Source of the DNA: Ligula intestinalis
Taxonomy: Eukaryota; Platyhelminthes; Cestoda; Diphyllobothriidea; Diphyllobothriidae
Reading direction: 5' to 3'
Length of the DNA: 64,000 bases
Assembly (NCBI GenBank): GCA_036362985.1
Contig: JAYGXS010000001.1
Coordinates: forward strand, 71,189,545-71,253,544
The notes below the pieces were generated by a model. The model searched no databases and had not been told where the DNA came from. It worked only from the letters and a program-made list of their open reading frames with translations. Positions within the stretch are counted from its first letter, which is position 1. Every line of letters begins with the position of its first letter. This document shows positions 21,700 through 34,500 of this stretch, one piece after another. The position numbers were made by a program, and so were the translations under genes.

Positions 21700-23850
21700 A
21701 CAGGAAAGGGGATGCTTGAATGGCAACAGTCATTGATGTCGTCTGTATTGACAGTGTTTAGAGTTTACGATCACCATCCCATTTGCATCTGTCCATGCGC
21801 GTCTCATCGGTAATTGCTGTCGTTGCCAGTGTCTTCGTTCCTATCGGGAGGGCAACTCCGCCGCTAGTGTTCATGTGTAAACCGCTTTTGTGTGCGTCTG
21901 CGTTCAAGCCTGACATAAGGTCTTGATCGTTTGCATTCCCTATGGTTTCCCTTACGGCTGCGTTGGTATTTGATATACGTTCAAGCAGGCCTGTATACTG
22001 GCTCGGTAGGGAGTTGCTGACGATTTTTATAAGCTTGACTTCCTACAGGCGAGTTCGTTGATTTGGTCGCTTTCGTAAGGCCCGGTGAGCTACCAGGAGA
22101 ATCGCACGGCAGTTAATGGATTTAAATACAGTTAACCATGTTTCGAGCATTTCTCCGACCCAGGATTTCGGAGTACTGAAAAGCCAAGGAGTCTCCGGAG
22201 GCTGCAGAGAATCCAGCCACCAACGAAAGCTGGTTCATCATTTTAACTGCCATTGCGTGCTCACGTATGCAGGTTTGCAGTCGCTTACCGGTCTCTCTGA
22301 TGTAGTTCGCCTCAGTTGAACTGTACTAAACACCACAGACAACATCCGCTGTTTCGCCAAGGGACAAAGGGGCCTTGGGTCTCATGAACGTAAATCTTAT
22401 TCTTGGCTCAGGTCTGAGGGTCACGCCTATCCTCAGTGGCTGTACGAGACAATTGACTGCTTCGGATACAATCTCAATATATGGCATTGCACGCCAAACT
22501 CTCTGTTGGTTTATCTTTAGTCTTGTAGTTTACTTCGGTGGTGTGTTGCGTTTAATAAAGTCACGAATGTAACCGCTGGGTGTGAAAATCAGCCGAAGCT
22601 AAGGATTCTTGGCTATTTTGTCATCCGCCTCGTTGCAATGGGTTTCCGCCCTTTTGCAAAGAGTTCACACACGGTTGTGTTTGCATCACAGCGAGTAGTT
22701 ACTTTGCTAGCATTAGACCTGACATACATCAGTTCACTTTTGGTATACCATCGTCATTAGACTTCTGTCAGTCTTATGGCGGGCATTTAGAAACGCAAGC
22801 TGACTGTTGACGTCAGTCTCCGTTGTTAACTTAATGTCTGGATAGAACGCAGGTAAGGATGGTTGGACTGTCCTATATCTTTCCTTGTTTAAGGGCGATG
22901 ACGTTATCGTCCACATACCGTGCCCAAAATATTGGCGTGTGATTCTTTAACAGCAGTATATTTAACTTTTGAAAGACCGTCTCAAAAATGAAACCAGATA
23001 ATGGCGAAACCATCCGAGATTATTTTATTTGTTCATAGACAGTGTCTTCAATGTTTAAATAGAAGTTGAGGCAGAAATAGGTCAGCTGGATGAGGTTCGC
23101 ACGCTTAGGCTTATAAGTCACTTCGTCCAATCTGCTCTCAAAGAGATCATCGACAGTTTCTGTTGCAAGACTCTGAGGAAGTGAAGTGAAGAGGGAGGTG
23201 ACATCTAGCAATACCGTGTTTTTGTCTGCTTTAAGGTGAAGCCCATAAAGTCTTACCAAGAAATGTACGGCTGAGCGCACCATTTAATCGGCGAAACAGC
23301 CATTTGGACAAGTAGAATTTCGGTTTTTCTCGTGAAGATACGATGAGTCGAAGTGGAGAACCATACTTGTGCACTTTTGGCAGCCCATTGAATCTCGCCA
23401 AGACTAAATCGCTTGGTTTGATGTTCAGTCGCTCAACGTTTGAGATGAAACCTTTATTCTGCTATGCCAAATGCACCATATTGATTTGGGCCATTATCTT
23501 CTTTATCAGATCTCCAACGCACTAGCGGTCAACATACGTGTCGTTGAGCAGAGCTTTGGGTTTTCGGAGGGATTCAGCCTCACCGAGTACTATTTTGTAT
23601 CTTTCAATGACGGCTGGCAGAACTTCAATCCTCCTGTCATCATTCAGCGTGCCGATGCCATACAGCTCCACTCTCAGAATTGAAACACGTGATTTATGCG
23701 TCCTATGTTAATGTGTAACCTGTTGTCAGATGAGGAACTTTGTGTCTTCCGACTCCTGGGAGTGTTTAAGGACAGAATGAATAGTAGCCAGAAGGTCAAG
23801 CAAATTGGCATCCATGATGTTGAAGCATGATGCAAGTTTGAGCACTTACA
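21700..23850 (-). pseudogene. Penelope-like element, RT and GIY-YIG, degraded
   Basis: Longest PLE copy in the window, on the - strand. In order: an N-terminal region (RRIEVLPAVIERYK and GEAESLRKPKALLNDTYVDR), RT motifs (ARFNGLPKVHKYGSPLRLIV, then LLDVTSLFTSLPQSLA at 23020-23283 and FYLNIEDTVYEQIK), and YPDIKLTTETDVNSQLAFLN near 22800. A GIY-YIG endonuclease follows (EANYIRETGKRLQTCIREHA near 22260), then a C-terminal tail (SWVGEMLETWLTVFKSINCR and further to about 21770). Several stops and frameshifts break it, including a gap where the catalytic RT box should lie. It is an independent, older insertion than the + strand copy at 7832. Confidence 0.85.
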
Positions 23851-23859
23851 ATTGTATCA

Positions 23860-25592
23860 GCGTTAGTTATCCAAGAAAGGAACTGTGGACCAGAGCCTCC
23901 TTGCGAGTTATTGCGGTTAGACATGAGTTTGAATACTTTCGAAAGGCCAACGATCTCTTTTATGACCTTCATGCCTACCACCTGTGCGATGGAGATGATT
24001 GTAACACAAAGCAACACACCCTTCATTAAATATATTGTAAGGCAACAAAGACGAGAGGCGTCCGCAAATTCTGAAGAAACCTCCCTATTGGTTACAAACG
24101 CAGTTGTCAGAATTGTGCTTTAGCGCAATCAAACACATGGTATCGACGATGATAGGAGAAAGGAGACAAAATACCTACACCCCCTGTCCACAGTTACCGG
24201 TTATCCACAGTCCTACGTGAGTGCCGATAAAAGCCTACCCGTGAGCGACAAATCTACAAAAAACCGAAGTTTTGGTTCGTAATCCCCCATGTAAAGTATA
24301 CTTTGGAGGAAACAGTACAAATTGTGAACCTTTCTGGAAGTTGAATTGTCCATAAACCGTACTCGAAAATCCGATAGCAGACACGCTACCAGCGACGAGA
24401 AAAACGGCAGTGATCTACGGCATACCGTGCCAAAATTGCAGCGCGAGGTATGTAAGGGAAACGAGTAAACGCTTCTGCACATTATAGCACGAACACTAAC
24501 TTACAATCAACCGCAATGATAGACTTTCACTGGTATACGGCCACAAAGAACTGGAGAAGCCTAATTTTGCCTTCGGAGACGCAAGAGTCATCGGCTGCCA
24601 AAACGACAACATATCAATAATGGTGCTTGAAAGTTGGTCCTCGGTGGGAGCAATCAACAGAGATATGGATTTACACCCAGCCTACCAGTCCTTGCCCTCC
24701 CTACACATAAGTTTCAATCGTCGTAGGAAATTAAGTAAAGAATTTCCCTTTCCGAAGCGGGCAAATACTACCGGAACAGAGTCTACACAGTTCCGAATCT
24801 TAAAATTGTTCACAAAACTATAAATTTTAATTCGTTTGGTGTATTTCAGGGTTCAATGTGATTCAGTTGTTTAAAAGCTTGGAGTTATGTTAGGGTCCCG
24901 AATAATTCTGATCACCTACTCTCGTATTGACACTGATCCAACGACACCGCTTGCACATATTCTGACACTTCTAGTCACCGCCAGAACAGTACCTTCTAAA
25001 TGTTTAGGGCCTCAACACTGTGTTTGATAATATCGCAGGGTCCGTGAGTTCGAATCGGTATCCCTTAAACGGTCTTGGACTCCAATATGCTCCGACCTTA
25101 TGACACGCTTAAGCGCTGGTATTGATTCCGGGCGGGTTGCGTCTCATCTGTGGTCTCGGTAACCGTTACCCCCTATTTTCTTATTCTTCTTTAGTAGTTC
25201 TTTAGATTTATGAGGGCATTTAACCCTGAATTTAAAAGCATTTCATATGGTTGCATTAAAAAGCTGCCAACAAAGTCAATTTCAGTGAAATATCTAATTT
25301 ACTAATTTTCGCGATCCGCTTTTGGTGCATTTGCTGTGGAAAAATTGCTTAATCCGTTTGAAACTTTCAAGGTCGGGCGTGGACACACTTTACCTGTTAC
25401 ACAATAGTGTAATAACATGGAATTGGGGGCTATTGATGCGATGAAATCTTGCATTGTGAGCATTTGAAGCATTTCTTAACAAGCTTATAGATTCGAACGG
25501 TCTTCGCTCGTCGGGCCATTTCGCGCCGGGCCATTTATACTGCATTTGTTTGCCTCTTTGGACTTTTGCTGCTGTTCCAATTTTCTGGTCAG
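23860..25592. other. Non-coding; upstream of mannosidase exons
   Basis: No exon could be recognised here, although the missing N-terminal part of the mannosidase gene (cytosolic tail, membrane anchor, stem) should lie upstream of 25593. An 89-codon frame on the - strand (24213-24482) has no known domain. A tRNA B-box-like GAGTTCGAATCGG near 25048 is isolated. This is probably an intron plus repeat debris. Confidence 0.4.
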
Positions 25593-28500
25593 CTTCCAAG
25601 TAATGCGCAACCCCGGGACTCACTTTTAAGCCCCAATCTCACCTCAAAATTGGATATCCAACGAGCTACCAGGACTACCTCTCATATCCCAACGCTACAA
25701 TCAGATTCCGTAGATATTCTTGTGCAATTGCATGAGGCTATGAATCACTCCTGGAAGGCTTACAAGTTATACGCTTGGGGTTTGTCCATCCAACTGGATC
25801 AAATTTCTTTAAGGTAAAGACGAGGTCGATCCTGTGACGATGCATGGATTATTTTGGATGAATGCCGCTCTCACGATGATTGACTCACTTGATACCCTTC
25901 ATATTTTCAACATGACCCAAGAATTCAATGAAGCTAAGGACTGGATTGACAAATACGTTCAGTTTGATTCGAAAAATGATCGTGTTAGTGTGTTTGAGTC
26001 CACTATAAGGCTTTTGGGCGGATTACTAAGTGCCTACCATTTATCTAAAGATGGCGTTTTTATGGTCAAGGCGGTAAGCGTGAATGTGCAATTGCTAGAC
26101 AGCACAGTCTTTTTTATATTTACGTTTTACATAAATTTCGTGCTATTATGTATCATCTAATCAGTCTCATGTATGTCCCGACTGCTGGCTCCTAATAAGT
26201 CGTGATTGGTGACGGCGTTGCTGGCCGTCATTATTTACTTCATCCCTGATGGTTGAATGAGACTAATCTTAGGACTTTCTCAGGATCGTGACCGCCTCTT
26301 TCGTGCCGGGTATTAGCCAGTAGCACTATACATACAGATTACATACACTTTCTTTTCTCGATGGATTTTTGTGTCTTCGCAATGAATCGAGAATTATCGT
26401 CGTTGAACGGACTTTTGAATACTTCGCTCAAATAAGTTGCTTTCAAGTACCATTAAACCGATAGGTCCATTTTTTGCATGTCTGTGTAGCACTTCCCGAG
26501 CAACAAAATTGTAGAGCTTATCTCACCAAATACCAACAATTTGGCGACGGTATCCTCCATACTCTGTCTTTCCTGTAGCCACTGACTGTTTATTGCAGAG
26601 GATAGAGTAATCCCTATCAAATAGTGCCAATGCATAAATTGTATATTTTTCAGTTGATTTAGCCCATGCTAATTAGGCCTTCCTGAATATGCTTAACAAG
26701 TCTGTAAACGAGAATTCAACGATACAAACGAGAATGGATGTAACAAATAACCTAGTTATACTGCTGTGGACGACCTGTAAGCAAATTTGGCTGTTCAATC
26801 CGAAACTTACTGGTCGGGTGCCGGGCGTTTGTAGACGTTCCATTAGTACTCCACGCTCATTTTCGCCAATATGATGTTGTCATTTGTTACTTTCGTAAAT
26901 TACACATACTAAGTTCACTATCATGAGTTCAAGTCAAAGCAGCAACTTCAATCCTATTCCTTGGTCGCTGGTTAGTACTGCGACTCTGTTAGATGCGGTA
27001 TGGGGACCGCATTACCAGAGCCGATGGCCAAGCAATCATTTCGCATAAGCTATGCAGTAATTCAATGGTCACCTCGAACGTCTCAAATCAGCCACTAGCC
27101 AGGCTACCAAGTATATTTATCTGTGCGTCAAAAACTGGTCTATAAAATGTATCGTCGCGCTGCTCAGCTCATTACTACTGGGCACGTGAACAGCTGTTGT
27201 GATCTTAGTTCTTGATGTAACATTAGAGGGATACCAAAACCTAAGACAGCAGCTTATAGTTGTCACTACCGTTTACAGTCTATGAAACATCTGCAAAGAA
27301 TATTGGCCTCTACCGATAACTAAAATTATTGTATCAGCCGAAAATCTTACAGTTTCTTTTCAGACCAGACGCCAGCTAAGTCCAGGACGACACCATCGGT
27401 CGCTTTTGCTACAAAGCAAAAGAGCAACCGGTGAGGACAATAATAACTTTCAAAAAATATGGCAGTCGTCGGCAAAAAATAGCCCGCCCGCACCTACGCG
27501 CGATCTGATCTGTCATTTCATACAGTTGAAACTTATAAAATGACGTTTTCGTATACCACGCATACTACATTAGTGGGTTACTTAGTAGTCATATCATAGA
27601 GCCATTGCAGTAAGCACAAGGGATTGCATAAATTCAGTGCGCCAGGTTGTCAACTGAAGCATATGCTCTTCTCTGCTTCCCTTGGTTCTCCCATACCCCG
27701 GTCTTCTGTCAGTTACTCCTTCTGCGAATGCATGTTCACAGCCGAACGTTTTGTGTCTGTGCTCACTGTCCTTTAACGTAACATATTTGAATAGAAAAGT
27801 AAATCTAAGCACGTTTCACTCACCGACCTACTAATGAGTTGTACCCGTCATCAGTATTAAACACACTACATTTGAATTCCCTGTTGTCACTTGTATTTCT
27901 GTCTAATTTAATTTCCCGTTTGTATCCGCTTGCAGTCCCTTCTAGGAGAAAAGTTGCTACATGCATTCACGTCCCCCTCTGGACTGCCCTATTCGGACAT
28001 CAATCTGGCAGATTTAAAAGCTTCGCTTCCTGATTGGTCCAGATCTGTCAGTCTTGCAGAAGTAGCGTCACTTCAGTTGGAATTTAATGATCTCGCCGTT
28101 TTGGCCAACAATGTCGATCTCACTGTAAGTATGTTTAATTTGAAAAATACTATCTGTTACTGCGTTTCTTTGAAAGCTCTCAACTTGTGAGGTTCGTGGG
28201 GACACGACCATCTCGGTAGGGTACTCACTGCTTAAAGGCATTTATGCTCTTCGTAAGGCATACTTATTTTTAAACAATCATGCAATAATCGGGATAGGCT
28301 CGTATATTTCCCTGGCCGCCGTATTTATCTGTAGGATACACATTTTTATTGAATGCCTTTGCTACAGATTCATGAGAGGTCAAATGCAACTGATAATTGC
28401 AACTGCATTTATTAATGTGTGCTTTTGGCAAATGCCTGTTAGTTTTTATAGCCTAACATCACTTCAAGAGGGAAGGGCCTCACCAATATTCCGACAAGTC

Positions 28501-31500
28501 TTCTTGGAAGATGTGAGACTGTTTAACTGGAAACCTACCGCCTGTGTACTTAGTATTTGATCGCGGACAATCCGTCAATTAGGGGCACTACTTGTAATGA
28601 CCATAGCAAAACCCCGTTTTCTGGGCATCTATAGAAATTCAAATATACAGTCCTAACCCCATTTTTTCAAGGTCTTTCCTTAGAATAACACCTGCCTGAT
28701 TTAAATTGACATAGTTGTAATTTCTTCGGTGTTTACATGGATATCATGGAGAACTTAGGCAATATTGTAGTTCCTTAGCGGGCGTCTGCAGTAACTTCTA
28801 GGAGGTCAGAGCTGACCTTTGCTCTTACGACAATGAGTATTGTTAAGGCGTAGCTTAACTCAGAGTGCACGTCGTCCTAACGAGGTGAGACCACTGGTCC
28901 ACCCACGCAGAGTGCATGTGACAACGCGGCCGGCACAGGACTTTAACGCGAGCCAGACAACCAGTCCGCGCACACACACAAAGTGCACTGTCTGACGCAA
29001 CTGCGCCCAGCTCCTGCCAAGCGATAGACTAACATGCCAACTCTCATAACTCACCCAGCCAATGGAGTCATGCCTTTCTTGTGACCACCATCTAATTGGT
29101 CTACCCTTGTACACACGCGTTCGCTTGCTTTAAAGTATGCTGTACTAGGTTATCTCGAGGACTTCAACTTTAGTCCACTTCTTGTCGTGTTCTTACTTTG
29201 GGGGCTCACACAATGCGTAACTCAGACGGCGATAGCGCAGTATTTGGCCACCGATAGAAAAAATTGGCGGCACACTTTACGAACTCTCTGTTAGGAAAAA
29301 TATTTATTCCCGTCAACGATCATTTCGATTGATTTTTTCTTAGACTTAATGGCCGCTTTGTGATTTCTGGTTGTAGGCCATCTTTTATTAATTAATTTTG
29401 TTGAATTCGACCCAAAATTCCTGGTTCGATCCTTTTGTGATCACGCATGCACTGATACCTCCCCTCCCCACGTTTGACCCATGCATAATGTGACCGAGTT
29501 TGGTTGCTTTATTTACTTACGCTGGCCAATGGCTTTCGGCGTAGTCCTCAAATTTTATAGTTATCTTTCGGATACTGGTAAGAAGCGATTGGAATTAAAA
29601 AAACTGGACATGGACGCAAACTTATACTGCAAATAGAAAAGAACGCAGTTTTTGTGACTTAAGTACAAGCTTCGTACACAGTTAATTGGCATCTAAATAG
29701 CATGTACTACTTAGCGGTATAATAACTCACTTTCATTCCAAATTGACCTTTTCACTGAGTGTGTTGCTATTTTGCACTACCAGGCATTTTAAAGGCAGCC
29801 TTTCAAATGTGGAATTCCCTACCCCCTTGGCACTTAAACCACCCAGCCTTTAAGCGGGTGTTGTCAAATTTCACGGAACATATCGTATTTCTGATCTAGT
29901 ATGAATTGGTATAAGTAAAATGTCCACGACCTGTTTTTTTTTAATTTCAGACTTACGAAATTTAGAAGCAACTTACCATTATTCGAAAACCCGTATAAAT
30001 AGTGATGCTAACCAATCATTTATCTTATTCCATTCCTTTGCTATTACAACCGTTGGCCATTGAAGCACAAGGTTTCTTTGGCGCTCCGCTCTGGTTGTAG
30101 TCAATCTATACATTTACTCTGGTAGGATTTGTGGTGATGGTTCATAACGGTTTATTTAAAACTTTTTGGTTTGCTCCTTAAAGTTAAATAAATTTTCATG
30201 AACTTATCCCTCGAAATACTTTTCTCTAGCGTTCACCTGCAAAAGTTCTAAAAATTTTACACGGAATTCAGAAAGACAGCGGCTTGCTCCCGATTTCACT
30301 TGATCCTGACACTGGTGAAGTTGGAGGAATGAATACGATTACCCTTGGAGCCCGTGGGGACAGCTATTATGAATACCTTGTGAAGGTAAATTCCGATAAT
30401 TATGCCTGTAGATTTCATTCTACATTTTCGCGTCTACAATCAAAACTTGTAATTTGGCTCCGAACGAAAGCCTTTTAGGGCTCTCGATTGGGTTTTTCTT
30501 GCATACGAGTAGGTGTTCTTTCTTGATCTTGGAGTGCACCTCGGAGAGTAAGAGTAGTGGCCTATGCTCGTTTTTCCTGCAATCTACATTGTCTATTTAG
30601 GTATCAACTAGCTTTTTCTTAACATTGCGTAGAAGGACTAAATAGTTAGGAACTATGCGCAACAAGTGTGTTATTTACCCTCCTATTTTGTTGCCAAGTG
30701 CCGGCCTGTCGTTGCCGCTGTCACCACTGGCTTATTCTACTTATATTTTAAACGCCCAGATGGCATTATCAAACGTTCAGGACAATCATATTTATGCGTT
30801 AGTGTCTAGAGTCCATCGCGCCTCATAGTGTTGAAACTTTTCATCAACTCCACGATAGTGGTGATAGGGTGGGTCCGCATTTCTTGGCACTCGTAACTAT
30901 TGGATGGTGAAGGCCATGTTGACCTCTCTGTTGCTCCGTGGTGTCCTTGAAAGGTACACTAGTTCCCCGGTAGAAGTCCATGTTTCAGATGATTTTTGAG
31001 ACAATTGAGAGGGATTCGATCAAGAATCTCCCTTACAAGGCTGACCAGCGAGATTCTCTTTGCGTATCTAATAGTTGTTAGTTACCTCATGGTTGTAGTA
31101 CTGACTATCGTGTGACCTTTTTTCAAGTAATTTCGGTCATGACAGGAAGCTGGCTTTTAACGAGCTTCTGACCGCAAAAAAGTATATACTTTAAAAAATG
31201 CTACTTAAGGGGTATGCATTTTATCATGTTTTGTTTTACTGCCTTTATAAATATAAATATATTTTATGGAAAACATGCACAAAAAATTCTTTCTTGTACT
31301 CGTTAGGTAGCAAATTACGCCTTCTTTAAACTTTATACTTGAAGAAAGGGTATATTTCGGTTTTAAATAAATTTAAATTGCTGAATAATTTTGAAACCTA
31401 CCGATGATATACCTAAATTCAAGGTTTACAAAACGCGTGCTACGTATATCCTGTTTAACGAAAGGTACCTTTTTGTCTACGTTTTGCGGAAGAAGTTACA

Positions 31501-34500
31501 TAGTTCTCATTTAATGTTACAATAGGTGTGGATCATACTGTTTAAATTATATTCAACATTAATAAATTAATAGATACGATGTAGTATTAATGGACACCAC
31601 AAAATCGTAAAAAATAATAATCGAGTACCAGAAAGCATTTTTTCGTGCATGTTTTCCATAAAATATACTTGAATTTATAAAAACAGTAAAAATCACAGAT
31701 CAAATACATACTACTTAAGTAGCCGTTTTTTACAGTGCATACTTTTTGTTACCAGTCAGGAGGAAGTTTGTTAAAAAGGCAGCATCCTGTCGTGACTGAA
31801 ACGACTTGAGAATAGGTTACACAGTAATCAGTATTGCAACCTTAATGCCGATCAGCGAGTGAGTATTAATCTTTCGCAAATGTCGGCATGTTGTGCGAAT
31901 TCAGAGCCGTAATTTAGAGATGAATGATTGTCGCATCCTTTAAATCTTGAGAAACTTGTCTTCGGTGTCTTTCATCCGGGACCGCCATGCCTGTAGGCTT
32001 CGGCGGAACGCGCGTCAGATCCCGGGCCTTCCCGTTGGACAGTTGATGAATGACTCTCCTTTTTCTGAAAAGTCAGGCAAGAAATTCATGTCATTGTTCG
32101 TTTTCACTCATCGATGGTGACGTAAGAGATCATGGGTGGACCGTTAAAGCTATTTCTGAAGGATTTGGACCAGGGATTCTGAGTCAGAAGTGTTGTTTCA
32201 TCGACGATGCGCTTTCTCTGACGAAAGAGGGGTGGTGATCATAGCCTACCTTGATAGAACAAAGTTAGTTTCGTTGCAGCCCACTTACCCTTGGATTTTG
32301 TCAACCTTGCTCTCCATGCAACCATTCTTAAAATTCCCTTGTCGTTGCTGCGTTGACATCGGAAGTAGGCGTCTTTGCTTGCGTTGATATGGCATTCAAT
32401 TTTTGCTTTGCGTAATCTATTCTTCTCGGTAAGCATTTTGCAAATTTATTCGTCGTTGTCTTTGAGCAAATTATGGAATTAATGGTGTGGGCAATTAAGG
32501 ATGCCTAGGGTGGTGGAGTGGATGACGTTCCGTAATTGGCGCCACTGTATCTCAACAATATCGTTGTCCTCTAGAGTCTGCAGTCTTTTCAATTAATGGA
32601 CCAACTGATTGCTGGAATCAAGTTGTGGCGTCGTGCTGGTGAGAGTACTCAGAACACTACACTCATCAGACCGAATCCTAAGTTGTAGGTACAAGGCGGA
32701 AGTTACACAAGTGCAGGGGATTTATTGTGCACAGATCCCGGAGTTGCTGTCTCAGGCAGCAGAGGTCACCGGCGAAGCCAGAGCTGGTGCTGACTGCGTC
32801 CAGTCGTGCCCGAGAGCATGCGTGTGTATGACAAAGAGAAAGGGGGTGATAGTTTCTTTTGCCATGATTGTGAAGGGAATTAAAATGAGGTGCTATTGGT
32901 GTGTTGCATTGCCCCGGGGTGTTTCATGTTTAGAGATCCATGGTGCGTCGGTTGATAGGTGGCATGTTCGAGTGGCCCCAAGGCAGCCACGACTGTCCGG
33001 GCGTGCGTCTGCGTGCTTATATGCACAAAGGGAGGTTGGTTAAGGGTTTTCAGGTCGGTGGATTGGAAAACAGCTGCTTGCAAAAATGCACTCCGAGGTT
33101 GCATCCGGGTAGCTTTTTCTCCCGTCGAAAGGCGTGCGGGGGTGTTGCTGAGGCGAAAATGGAAGGGGAAGGGGTGTTCTTCATAGGTCCACAGAAGAAG
33201 GAAGCCATTGTCGTTGAAGCCGCCGCCGCCGCCATGAGGAGTGAGCACTCTCTTTCAGTCAACGTCATCTGTCTTGACACAGGCATTAAAGTCACCAAAT
33301 TCCATCATCTTGTCCGCCATCGGCATACTCATTCGGAGGCGTGCAAGTCCTCGTAAGTCGAGTAACCTTGAGTGGGTCAGAGGAGTGGGCAAGTTGTTGT
33401 CCTTTTGATTGCCTCGACCAGTATACGCTACTATAAAACATCTAATAAACGGGGGAAAAAGATGCCATCCGTACGTTTGATAAACGTTTTGCCAAATCGA
33501 AATACACTCAGGTTTTCAATTGACCATAATTCGATGATTATTCCAGAACCTTTGTCAGTATTTGACGCTAACTATTTTAGAGATGCTAGTTCATAGTTCT
33601 TTCTTGTCCAGCCTTTTTTTCGTTTAACCTTTCCAGTCGCAAGTTTTTCCACCCGCAGTTTTGGGGATTTTAGACAAATTTTACGTTGCATTTTCTGTTT
33701 ATTTGCCCTTACTACTTAGACATTTATTATTTTGTCACCTCTCAGCACGAAACTATGCAACCTTTTAGACCTGGGTTCAGACTGGAAAGCAGATAAAGTG
33801 GTTAGAGGACGACTACCGAGAAGCCATTGACGGTATCCAGAAAAAGTTAGTTCGTCACTCTTCACCAAACAACCTGACCTTTGTTGGCGAATTGCATTCC
33901 GGTCGTTTTTCACCGAAAATGGTGTGTTTTAAAATTTTTTAACGTTTAAACTATTATAGTTTTGGCAATTGGGAGAGGTTTAAACCACACGATTTGTACC
34001 TGCTTTATCTCAACTTAGTGTAAAACCTTATAAAACTTTTATCTCCATTTGAGTGATCTGTGATTTTAGTGCGTTCAGTCCGCTTAATTGCTCGAAAAGC
34101 GTTTTACTTAGGACAATTAATTGGTTAATTTAGGGGTCAGAAGGATCTTCGCCCCCTGAAACCAGCCTGCTAGTGTGTTAATATATAGCGGAAATCATGT
34201 GTCACGCCGATCAGGATTAAAATGTCATGAGACTAGTTGTTTTTAGCTAGGGCTTGCTTGAAGATTTCTGTCATTTGGTTGCTTAGCTTCGGCGCTTAGT
34301 GTATATTATCCTGAAACACCGCAAGAAGTGCGTTTGGACTTCTTACAGCTTACTGGCGCTATTCTTGCAGTAGCAGTCCCACGACGGCATTTCCGACTAC
34401 GAGCTGACAATAAAGCACATGCTCATGCTATATTTGTAGTTTTAACCTGTTTTACTAAATAATCCCTCTGCCTTCTAATGGTTACCCCCAGGCTTGAGCG

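Larger units (their letters stand above)
30386..33768 (+). other. Mannosidase intron 4
   Basis: Largest intron of the gene, phase 0 (GTAAAT to CCTTTTAG). It contains a foldback element (31125-31812) and repeat A copy 2 (32630-33005). The acceptor at 33768 was chosen over a second AG 12 bp downstream because it adds TWVQ, matching the conserved K-x-W-x-Q stretch of the family. Confidence 0.75.

Noticed and set aside
26689..26874. 61-codon frame in mannosidase intron 2 as an extra exon
   Set aside because: The alignment with GH47 proteins across the flanking exons needs no extra residues and the frame has no similarity to the family.
32640..32690. CTGATGA motif on the - strand in repeat A as another hammerhead
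   Set aside because: No GAAA box at the right distance and no pairing stems; the match to CTGATGA alone is not meaningful.
33769..33784. Alternative acceptor AG at 33779-33780 for mannosidase exon 5
   Set aside because: It would drop TWVQ, which aligns with the conserved stretch following the GARxDSYYEYL-K segment; the upstream acceptor at 33767-33768 fits better.
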